Source: Bacteroidota bacterium | GTDB lineage: Bacteria > Bacteroidota > Bacteroidia > Chitinophagales > Saprospiraceae | Assembly: GCA_011321935.1 (NCBI GenBank) | Contig: DROJ01000403.1 | Coordinates: 1 to 45,275, forward strand | DNA length: 45,275 bases | Direction of reading: 5' to 3' | Translations under genes and position numbers: made by a program | The notes under the pieces: generated by a model | Database searches by the model: none | What the model was told of the DNA's origin: nothing | The model's input: only the letters and a program-made list of their open reading frames with translations | Part shown: piece after piece, positions 18,196-25,664 of the stretch | Layout: each line of letters opens with the position of its first letter | How positions within the stretch are numbered: the stretch's first letter is position 1

Positions 18196-18899
18196 AGTTA
18201 GTAGGCTTGGTTTAGTGAAAAAATTGTTTTCAGCTATTGGTAGTCAGTGGTCAGCATTTGGCATTTAAAAAGCGCCAAGTGCTAACGGCCGGCCAGCAAG
18301 CAGCTTATACATGAGTACCCATATGAGCGGGCCGTTGCCCGTTCATCAAATAAATGTCTTTTTGTTCAGAAGGCGCAAGCAAGTACAGGCGCTCTTTCTG
18401 GTTCCGGTGAGATGTTTTTTGTTTTTGCTTATCGTTTTTTATAGGCAAAGACGGAATTACAGAAAGGACAAAGTCCTAATTACTTGTTCACGGGATAATA
18501 GTTGTGCGGGAGACCACTAAATGTACTGGTAAGTATGATCGGAATCGGTTTCAGGTAACGTTGTGAGTCCATGTTCAAACGGGATTGTAACGGGTCGGAT
18601 AGCAAATGAGATGGGGCCATCCTGAATCGGTTTATATGTTCATGTATATTTCCTGTTTATGGCAGGAAATTATTTAACGCAAAAGTAGTGGGCTTCACTG
18701 GGGCAAACATCCCTACATTTAGGTATTCTAAAGGATTTTAATAAAAATATAACATTATAATAAATCCGTTATAAGTCGCTGACAAACAACCTGTTGGGTA
18801 TTTTATAGAAACAATTTCAAATTAGTTAAATTTTTATGTGCTGTAAATAGCGAACAATTTGCCCATTTCTCACAAGGAAAATAGAAGGTGCAGAGTGGA

Positions 18900-19026
18900 G
18901 GTCTTTTTCAACTGATATGTTTTTAGCGCAAGGGACGCAAGGGGACGCAACGATCAGTTGGTTTTTCAGCGCGTTCCCTTGCGCCCCTTGCGGCCTTGCG
19001 TTGAAAACATATCGGTTGAAAAAGAC
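18900..19026. repeat. Imperfect long inverted repeat (about 50-bp arms)
   Basis: Left arm GGTCTTTTTCAACTGATATGTTTTTAGCGCAAGGGACGCAAGGGGACGCAA; right arm TTCCCTTGCGCCCCTTGCGGCCTTGCGTTGAAAACATATCGGTTGAAAAAGACC. Confidence 0.85.
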
Positions 19027-19041
19027 CACCACCGTATATCC

Positions 19042-19120
19042 ATTAGTCCTACTTTGGCACTTTATATTTTCACTAACCCCGAGTACCCGGGGTTAGTGAA
19101 AAATTCCAAAGTAGAATTAG
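19042..19120. repeat. Intergenic inverted repeat with a perfect 15-bp core stem and extended imperfect arms
   Basis: TTTTCACTAACCCCG (19067-19081) / CGGGGTTAGTGAAAA (19088-19102), flanked by ATTAGTCCTACTTTGG / CCAAAGTAGAATTAG. Confidence 0.8.
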
Positions 19121-19141
19121 GGCATATGGAAAATTGCAACT

Positions 19142-19170
19142 ATTTACCAGCCTCGCTGGGGCTGGTAAAT
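19142..19170. terminator. Hairpin just 3' of the 412-aa hypothetical gene
   Basis: ATTTACCAGCC-TCGCTGG-GGCTGGTAAAT, 11-bp perfect arms. Confidence 0.5.
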
Positions 19171-19183
19171 GGTTACGGAAAAC

Positions 19184-20422
19184 CTAAAAAAACGTACCCG
19201 GCAATATACTTTTCAAATAAGCAATAATCTCGCGGCTCCGTACATCCGGCTTTCCTTTAATGTTCAAATAATAGCTGATAAGCGTAGAAAACTGATTGTT
19301 GAACTCCTGTTGCAGTTCATTAAAATCTTTTAAAGAAAAATGGATATTGATGCCCGGCACCAATATTTGAAAAAGGCCGTTTTGCTCATCATAATTAACG
19401 GTGAAGTCAATTTGCTTTTGCAGTTGAACTGTTTTTTCTTCGTGGACCAAATAGCTGATGTGGCCGTCCAGGGCATCTAATTTTTGGGTAAATAAATTAT
19501 TTTCTGCAAAGTCGCTCACCTTTAATTTAATTGCCGACTTGTTCATATCGACGGGAATGATCGTGCGGTAAAAACCAATGCTCCGTTGCGGCTTATTGGC
19601 AGATATGTTTTTTGGCAAAATAATATCAACGATTTGATTGGAAATCCTTTTTATTGTTTTTTTTGTTTTAAAATTTTTATCGGTTATAGCGATGGTAAAA
19701 TCACTGTTGTTATTGATAGAAGATATATACGGCTCGAATATTTTTCTCCGCTCCCCCTCATTGTATTTTTCCAAAATCCTTTCCACCTCGTTCCTCGAGC
19801 CAAAATCTGTTTTGATAATATCGGCAAAAAACAATTTGATGACCTGCTCCCGCCATTTTTGTATTTCTTTGTGTTCTATCTCCGTGCGCCCCATCATGCT
19901 GTCGGCAGATATGCCAAAGCTGAAAGTCTTGCTGTCCAATGCAACCACCCGCAGCCGGGTCAGTTCCACCAATTTATTTTGCAGCTTTTTAATGCGGCTT
20001 TTATCGGCATTGAACAAATGGTAAAATTTATTTTGAAATTCTATTTTAATATAATTGGTATATGCAGCGGTGAGGTTTTTCAGGAAATTCCAGACATCGT
20101 TTATTTCCAGTGTTTTTTGGTACATTACATTTTCCGAGCTTATATTAAAATAGATGGCGTCCTTTTTCAATATTTCAAGATAATCGGTAATGCCCAAAGC
20201 GATGCTCTCGACATTTACTTCATATATATCCGAAATAACGGCTGCCGTATCCTGCAAAGACCTGCCGAAGTCGTCCGCTTTTTTTCTTCTCGGAACGGGC
20301 AATAAAAACGGATCGGAAAAACCCAGTTTTGCGGGCGCTTCATAAAACAGGTATTTCTCCCCTATCCTGTTGAGTTTCCATTTTTTGTTTTCCAGATAAC
20401 CGGTGATAGTTTCGAGTTTCAT
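19184..20422 (-). CDS. Hypothetical protein, 412 aa
   Basis: Long ORF; start codon abuts the stop of the upstream 169-aa ORF. No family recognised. Confidence 0.8.
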   Translation of the reverse strand: MKLETITGYLENKKWKLNRIGEKYLFYEAPAKLGFSDPFLLPVPRRKKADDFGRSLQDTAAVISDIYEVNVESIALGITDYLEILKKDAIYFNISSENVMYQKTLEINDVWNFLKNLTAAYTNYIKIEFQNKFYHLFNADKSRIKKLQNKLVELTRLRVVALDSKTFSFGISADSMMGRTEIEHKEIQKWREQVIKLFFADIIKTDFGSRNEVERILEKYNEGERRKIFEPYISSINNNSDFTIAITDKNFKTKKTIKRISNQIVDIILPKNISANKPQRSIGFYRTIIPVDMNKSAIKLKVSDFAENNLFTQKLDALDGHISYLVHEEKTVQLQKQIDFTVNYDEQNGLFQILVPGINIHFSLKDFNELQQEFNNQFSTLISYYLNIKGKPDVRSREIIAYLKSILPGTFF

Positions 20423-20932
20423 TTAGTTGTATATATTTTCAAGGATGTTTTTAAATGCAGTCTGATCGAGCAATTGGGTTTTGGGGATTTCAATATTTCG
20501 GCTTTTGTTTTGCCCGGTTATTTTTGCACCTTTTTCATGCATATACCAATAGCAGGAACAATTTATTTTTAATGCCGCTCCTGTCAGCTCAATATATCCG
20601 TTTTTATTTTCTGGCCATATACAAACAAAAAGGACCAATGGCCGTTGGTGGTTTGCCCGTTCAACCAATTCGGTGTAAATGTCATTGCCGATGCTGCATT
20701 TTACAGAAGCCTTATTGTTTTTTATTTGCTTTTCGGACAGCGCCAAAATGCGGCCTTTTATTTCTTTGTTGGTAAACAAAAAGGCCTGCCTGCCTTTGGG
20801 GAGTTTCCTTTCCGCCAATTCTTTGATATGCACAGCATTATCGCTAGTCGCCATTGTTTTGTAGCCCAAGCTGTTGGCAAGTATCTCGACGTATTTTTTG
20901 GAAAGCAGGGCATTGATCTGTTCGGCTGTCAT
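20423..20932 (-). CDS. Hypothetical protein, 169 aa
   Basis: ORF MTAEQINALLSKKYVEILANSLGYKTMATSDNAVHIKELAERKLPKGRQAFLF...; directly coupled to the 412-aa ORF. No family recognised. Confidence 0.75.
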   Translation of the reverse strand: MTAEQINALLSKKYVEILANSLGYKTMATSDNAVHIKELAERKLPKGRQAFLFTNKEIKGRILALSEKQIKNNKASVKCSIGNDIYTELVERANHQRPLVLFVCIWPENKNGYIELTGAALKINCSCYWYMHEKGAKITGQNKSRNIEIPKTQLLDQTAFKNILENIYN

Positions 20933-21122
20933 TTATGGGTTTGTTTTGATGTTGATCGTTGAAAGGGCGGTAAAACGGGGGCGCAAAGAACTGCAAAAAA
21001 TGCGAGAAACATAAGCCCGGAGCAGTTGATTTTTTGTTAAAAACACCACAGGGGGAGAGGGGCTAAAAAGTTGGCCCTGTTATTCCCTGAAAAACCCTAC
21101 CTTGCCCAAAATAGAGAAGAAC

Positions 21123-21572
21123 ATGGATATCAAAAACCAACTTTACCAAGCCTGTTTGCAAAATATAGAAAGGCGCATTTCCAACGCACAAGAATCCCTC
21201 GATGCCGCCATTGCCGCAGGCAACGAAGAAACCAAAAGCAGTGCGGGCGACAAGCACGAGACCGCCCGTACCATGATGCAGATAGAACAGGACAAGGCAA
21301 GGGCACAATTGATAAAAGCAATGCAGCTAAAAAACAAATTGGCACAAATAAAAACAAACCATAAATATGACAGAGCAACAGGGGGCGCTTTGGCAATTAC
21401 CGGTTCGGGCAAGTTTTTTATAAGCATTGGAATCGGAAAAATAAATTTAGGAGGAGAGACCTATTATGCCGTCTCGCCCGAAGCCCCCATTGCCCTGGCT
21501 ATGATGAATAAAAAGGAACAAGAAATTGTCTGTTTTCAAAACAAAGAGTTTGTTATCCAAAAAATATTTTAA
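21123..21572 (+). CDS. GreA/GreB-like small protein (the Bacteroidota family often annotated '3-oxoacyl-ACP synthase')
   Basis: MDIKNQLYQACLQNIERRISNAQESLDAAIAAGNEETKSSAGDKHETARTMMQIEQDKARAQL: GreA-like coiled coil, then a compact beta domain (GGALAITGSGKFFISIGIGKINLGGETYYAVSPEAPIALAMMNK). Confidence 0.65.
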   Translation: MDIKNQLYQACLQNIERRISNAQESLDAAIAAGNEETKSSAGDKHETARTMMQIEQDKARAQLIKAMQLKNKLAQIKTNHKYDRATGGALAITGSGKFFISIGIGKINLGGETYYAVSPEAPIALAMMNKKEQEIVCFQNKEFVIQKIF

Positions 21573-21623
21573 TTAGCGCAGATACTTTTTATATATTGCC
21601 AGCAAAAGAAAACTTTCCCGGAA

Positions 21624-21663
21624 AATGCTTCCAGCCCGCCTTTATCGCCGGGCTGGAAGCATT
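21624..21663. terminator. Strong hairpin downstream of the GreA-like gene
   Basis: AATGCTTCCAGCCCG / CGGGCTGGAAGCATT, 15-bp perfect arms followed by CATTTTA. Confidence 0.7.
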
Positions 21664-21692
21664 CATTTTAGGCAAGCAAAAAATATTGTGAA

Positions 21693-23420
21693 ATGAGCAA
21701 CATCAACATTGATTGGAAAAAAGAAAACACCTACGATGCCATCGTTATCGGCAGCGGCATCAGCGGAGGCTGGGCGGCCAAAGAACTGGCAGAAAAAGGG
21801 CTGAAAACGCTTGTCCTCGAACGGGGGCGGAATGTCCGCCACATCAGGGACTACCCCACCATGAACATGAACCCCTGGGACTTTAAATACCGCAACAGGA
21901 TGCCGCCCGAAGAAATCGAAAAACATTACCAAAAACAGAACAGGACAGGATATACGGTAAGGCCAGAGCATGTGCATTGGTTCGTCAAAGACGACGAGCA
22001 CCCCTACTCGGAAGTAAAACGCTTCGACTGGATAAGGGGCTACCACGTCGGTGGGCGCTCGATCACCTGGGGCCGCCAAAGCTACCGCTGGAGCGACCTC
22101 GATTTTGAGGCAAACGCCAGGGACGGCATCGGGGTGGACTGGCCCATCCGCTACAAGGACATCGCCCCCTGGTACGATTATGTGGAGGAATGGATCGGCG
22201 TCAGCGGCCAGAAAATGGGGCTGCCCCAATTGCCCGATGGGGTATTCCAGCCGCCCATGGAAATGAACTGCGTGGAACGGGATGCCAAAGCAAAAATCGA
22301 ATCTGCATTTTCCGAAAGGAAGATGACCATTGGCCGGACGGCCCATATCACCAAGCCGACCGATGCACAAAAAAAGCTCGGACGGGGCAGGTGCAACTTC
22401 CGCAACCTCTGCATGAGGGGCTGCCCCTATGGCGGCTATTTCAGCAGCAACGGGTCCACTTTGATCGCTGCCGAACAGACGGGCAACATGACCTTGCGCC
22501 CTTATTCCATCGTCCACTCGCTTGTTTATGACCAAGCAAAAAGCAAAATAACGGGCGTAAAAGTACTGGACGCAGAGACCAAGGAAGAACTCGAATTTTA
22601 TGCAAAGGTCATCTTCGTAAATGCCTCGGCCCTCAATTCTGCTTGGCTCTTGATGAACAGTACCAGCGACCGCTTCCCCAACGGCATCGGCAACGAAAGC
22701 GACCAACTGGGCCGCAACGTGATGGACCACCATTTCCAAACAGGCGCACATGGAAACGTGGACGGCTATACCGACCGCTACTATTCCGGCAGGCGCGCCA
22801 ACGGCATCTACATCCCCCGCTTCCGCAACCTCGACCGCAAGACCAAACAAAAAGACTTCCTCCGCGGCTATGGCTATCAGGGCGGGGCAAGCCGAAGCGG
22901 CTGGGGCCGGCTGATAGCCGAAATGGGCTTTGGCACCAAGATGAAAGAAGAACTCCATGAGCCCGGGCGCTGGCGCATGGGAATCAACGGCTTTGGGGAA
23001 ATGTTGCCCCACCCCGACAACCGCATTAGCCTGAACAAAGACGTGCTCGACAAATTCGGCATGCCGACCCTGACCATGGACGTGGAGATCAGGGAAAACG
23101 AACTCAACATGCGCAAGGACATGCAGGCCGCTGCCGCAGAAATGCTCGAAGCCGCAGGCCTGAAAGATGTCAGGACGTACAATGGAAACTATGCGCCCGG
23201 CCTCGGCATCCACGAAATGGGCACTGCCCGAATGGGCCGCGACCCAAAAACCTCCGTCCTCAACCGATGGAACCAGGTTCACGAAGCCAAAAACGTCTTC
23301 CTCACCGACGGGGCCTGCATGGCCTCCTCTAGCTGCGTCAACCCGTCGTTGACCTACATGGCCTTGACGGCACGGGCTGCCGATCATGCCGTGAGCGAAC
23401 TGAAAAAAGGAAACCTTTAA
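21693..23420 (+). CDS. GMC-family FAD-dependent oxidoreductase
   Basis: N-terminal YDAIVIGSGISGGWAAKELAEKGLKTLVLERGR Rossmann FAD motif; C-terminal GIHEMGTARMGRDPKTSVLNRWNQVHEAKNVFLTDGACMASSSCVNPSLTYMALTARAADHA typical of GMC_oxred_C. Confidence 0.92.
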   Translation: MSNINIDWKKENTYDAIVIGSGISGGWAAKELAEKGLKTLVLERGRNVRHIRDYPTMNMNPWDFKYRNRMPPEEIEKHYQKQNRTGYTVRPEHVHWFVKDDEHPYSEVKRFDWIRGYHVGGRSITWGRQSYRWSDLDFEANARDGIGVDWPIRYKDIAPWYDYVEEWIGVSGQKMGLPQLPDGVFQPPMEMNCVERDAKAKIESAFSERKMTIGRTAHITKPTDAQKKLGRGRCNFRNLCMRGCPYGGYFSSNGSTLIAAEQTGNMTLRPYSIVHSLVYDQAKSKITGVKVLDAETKEELEFYAKVIFVNASALNSAWLLMNSTSDRFPNGIGNESDQLGRNVMDHHFQTGAHGNVDGYTDRYYSGRRANGIYIPRFRNLDRKTKQKDFLRGYGYQGGASRSGWGRLIAEMGFGTKMKEELHEPGRWRMGINGFGEMLPHPDNRISLNKDVLDKFGMPTLTMDVEIRENELNMRKDMQAAAAEMLEAAGLKDVRTYNGNYAPGLGIHEMGTARMGRDPKTSVLNRWNQVHEAKNVFLTDGACMASSSCVNPSLTYMALTARAADHAVSELKKGNL

Positions 23421-23430
23421 TGCCAATGAT

Positions 23431-23473
23431 GGCCATTGGCTGCGGGCTATTTGCCTGCCAACAGCCAATGGCC
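23431..23473. repeat. Inverted repeat between the GMC oxidoreductase and its partner gene
   Basis: GGCCATTGGCTG / CAGCCAATGGCC (12-bp perfect arms), followed by another GGCCAATAGCC partial copy. Confidence 0.7.
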
Positions 23474-23495
23474 TCTGGCCAATAGCCATAAAAAA

Positions 23496-24059
23496 ATGAA
23501 CAGAAGAGACGCCATAAAAAGAACGACCCTCCTCCTCGGGGGCACCTTGTCCGCCAGTGCCATTTTGGGCGTGATGAGCGGCTGCCAACCTGAGCCCGTA
23601 CTCAATTGGACGCCCACTTTTTTTACCACCGAAGAAGGGAACATCGTCGAGCAAATGGCCGAGCGCATCCTTCCCCGCACCGATACGCCGGGCGCCACCG
23701 ACGCCGGGGTGCATACCTTTATAGACGCCATGATGTCGGGCTATTATGAAGAAAAAGACAAGCTAGCTTTCAGGGAAGCACTCGCAAAAGTAGATGCCGA
23801 TGCAAAGGCTGAGCACGGGAAGGCCTTCACTAAACTGACCGCTGCGCAACAGGACGGTCTGCTGAAAAAATATGACACCGAGGCCTATGGAGCAACCGCT
23901 GGCGATGACCACTTTTTTAAAACGATGAAGGAACTGACCATCCTGGGCTTCTGCACTTCAGAGGTGGGAGCGACCGAATTTTTGAAATACGACCCCGTGC
24001 CCGGAGACTATAAAGGCTGCATCCCTTATTCAGAAGTGGGGAGCGCTTGGGCAACTTAG
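23496..24059 (+). CDS. Gluconate 2-dehydrogenase subunit 3 family protein (Tat/lipoprotein-like signal)
   Basis: MNRRDAIKRTTLLLGGTLSASAILGVMSGCQPEP (RR motif plus lipobox-like VMSGC), then FFTTEEGNIVEQMAERILPRTDTPGATDAGVHTFIDAMMSGYY; partner of GMC oxidoreductases. Confidence 0.85.
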   Translation: MNRRDAIKRTTLLLGGTLSASAILGVMSGCQPEPVLNWTPTFFTTEEGNIVEQMAERILPRTDTPGATDAGVHTFIDAMMSGYYEEKDKLAFREALAKVDADAKAEHGKAFTKLTAAQQDGLLKKYDTEAYGATAGDDHFFKTMKELTILGFCTSEVGATEFLKYDPVPGDYKGCIPYSEVGSAWAT

Positions 24060-24170
24060 GAACGGTGAGTACTGATAATCAGTGGGCAGTGGCCATCACG
24101 TGCTTTTTACCACTACCAATCAATCTAACGCAACTGCCAATCCGAAGGGCCGGGGCAAGTATAAATTGAA

Positions 24171-24200
24171 ATGCCGGATGTTTAGAAAAGCATCCGGCAT
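24171..24200. terminator. Convergent-gene terminator hairpin
   Basis: ATGCCGGATG-TTTAGAAAAG-CATCCGGCAT between converging genes. Confidence 0.65.
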
Positions 24201-25268
24201 CTATAGCTTCGCTAAAAACCCGCTCACCGCTTTTTCTAATTTTCCCGCATCAAAAAACCGCGCCGACAAACCGCCTTTTTCCAGCGCACCGGCCATTCCT
24301 TTTTCCAAATTTATTTCTTCTTGCGCTTGCACGCAAAACAGGCCATTTGCCGAAAGGCGGCTGCCGAGGTATTCTTGTTCCGTTTGTCCGGGAGTGGGGA
24401 CGAGCAGTGCCGGCCTGCCCAGTTTTGCGAGGTCCATTATAGAGCTATATCCCGGCCTGCCAATAAAAAGGCCGCTGGCGAGGATGTTTTTATTCAATGC
24501 TTCAGAGGCAAGGTGCGAAACCACTTCAATATTTTTTCCAATAAAAAAATGTTCGTTTTTTTCTGTTTTTCCCTGCACGACCAAAAAGCGGCGAGTTGAT
24601 TTTTTTGCTTGCTCGATAATGCGCCGTTCCAATTTTGTGCGCTGCGGTTCAGGGCCGGAAAGCACGGCAATGGCGCCGTATTTTTTTTTTGTTTCATAAA
24701 AATCAAAGCGGGAGAGTGCGCCGATATATTGGATGTTTTTAATGGGCGTTCCATGAGAGAGCCGGCCCGATAAGTTTGGTTCATTGGCCACGTCGGGCAC
24801 CCAGCATTCATTGTGTTTTTTGATAAAATAATAATTTATTTGCCGGGCGGCCCATTGCAAAAAGGGAAAAGGAAGGATTAAATTTATTTGGTGGCCAATA
24901 AAAACGGTAACTGTTTTTTTATTGAAACAGCCCAGCCGGTTGTCGGAAACAATACCGTCGAGGCTATATTTTTTTATGTATTTTTTTATTGTTTTTTTTT
25001 CTGAAAAAACGGCCCGGATGAGTTTTGGCATTTCCCTGCCCATATTTAGAACAATATTTTTTGAGCGGTATTTTATATTATATGCAGGCAAGGGCAGTGC
25101 AGGCAGGCCGGGAAATTCTTTTTTCAATAGTTCCAGCGCACGGCCATCAGAAGCAAGGAAAACCTCAGCACCCTGCCGCTGCAGTTCTTTGATGACAGGT
25201 ATGCAGCGGGTGGCATGACCAAGCCCCCAATTGAGGGGCGCAACGAGGATTTTTTTCTTTTGCCGCAA
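24201..25268 (-). CDS. Glycosyltransferase, MurG/family 28-like
   Basis: ILVAPLNWGLGHATRCIPVIKELQRQGAEVFLASDGRALELLKKEFP N-terminus; C-terminal IGRPGYSSIMDLAKLGRPALLVPTPGQTEQEYLGSRL. Apparent TTG start. Confidence 0.85.
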   Translation of the reverse strand: MRQKKKILVAPLNWGLGHATRCIPVIKELQRQGAEVFLASDGRALELLKKEFPGLPALPLPAYNIKYRSKNIVLNMGREMPKLIRAVFSEKKTIKKYIKKYSLDGIVSDNRLGCFNKKTVTVFIGHQINLILPFPFLQWAARQINYYFIKKHNECWVPDVANEPNLSGRLSHGTPIKNIQYIGALSRFDFYETKKKYGAIAVLSGPEPQRTKLERRIIEQAKKSTRRFLVVQGKTEKNEHFFIGKNIEVVSHLASEALNKNILASGLFIGRPGYSSIMDLAKLGRPALLVPTPGQTEQEYLGSRLSANGLFCVQAQEEINLEKGMAGALEKGGLSARFFDAGKLEKAVSGFLAKL

Positions 25269-25300
25269 GTATTTTTATAAGTTTGTATTTATCAGCATAA

Positions 25301-25390
25301 GCCCGCACATGAATTTTCCCGCAAAGCAAACCTTCATGTAGCTTTGCGTGACCTTGCGAAACCTTTGCGGGAAAACTCATATGTATGGGC
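25301..25390. repeat. Imperfect inverted repeat upstream of a 31-aa lipoprotein-like ORF
   Basis: GCCCGCACATGAATTTTCCCGCAAAG ... CTTTGCGGGAAAACTCATATGTATGGGC. Confidence 0.65.
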
Positions 25391-25426
25391 TGAACAGTTG
25401 CCTTTATATTTGTAAAACCTATCCAC

Positions 25427-25522
25427 ATGAAAAATGCCCGCCTCTTCCGCATTGCCCTGTTTTTATTAACGATAGCCATTTGCCTGACTGCCTGCCGTGC
25501 CACCGATTGCGGGTGTCCGTAG
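25427..25522 (+). CDS. 31-aa putative small lipoprotein MKNARLFRIALFLLTIAICLTACRATDCGCP
   Basis: Short ORF absent from the supplied track; hydrophobic signal with lipobox-like LTAC; preceded by TTTATATTTGTAAA (Bacteroidota -7-like TAnnTTTG). Confidence 0.55.
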   Translation: MKNARLFRIALFLLTIAICLTACRATDCGCP

Positions 25523-25523
25523 T

Positions 25524-25579
25524 TCAGTCGGCAGTCTTCAGTCGGCAGTCTTCAGTCGGCAGTCTTCAGTCGGCAGTCG
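25524..25579. repeat. About 4 copies of a 14-bp direct tandem repeat
   Basis: TCAGTCGGCAGTCT x3 followed by TCAGTCGGCAGTC. Confidence 0.95.
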
Positions 25580-25603
25580 GATAATAGTGGTCAATCAAAC
25601 AAC

Positions 25604-25635
25604 AAATGGGTTTGCAAATTAATGCAAACCCATTT
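25604..25635. terminator. Terminator-like hairpin downstream of the Rne/Rng gene
   Basis: AAATGGGTTTGCA-AATTAA-TGCAAACCCATTT, 13-bp perfect arms. Confidence 0.65.
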
Positions 25636-25664
25636 GAAATATAAAACCACCCGACAAGCAGCAA

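Noticed and set aside
18196-18899. Possible RNA gene in the roughly 700-bp gap upstream of the type A HYR gene
   Set aside because: I saw only a weak palindrome (AGCATTTGGC...GCCAAGTGCT) and no tRNA, rRNA or recognisable riboswitch core; more likely a long promoter/leader region.
21663-23714. 683-aa minus-strand ORF antisense to the GMC oxidoreductase
   Set aside because: Its translation is low in recognisable motifs and fully antisense to a clear GMC family gene; it is a shadow ORF caused by GC-rich codon usage.
25524-25579. 14-bp tandem repeat as a possible CRISPR remnant
   Set aside because: Contiguous direct repeats with no spacers; better described as a simple tandem repeat.
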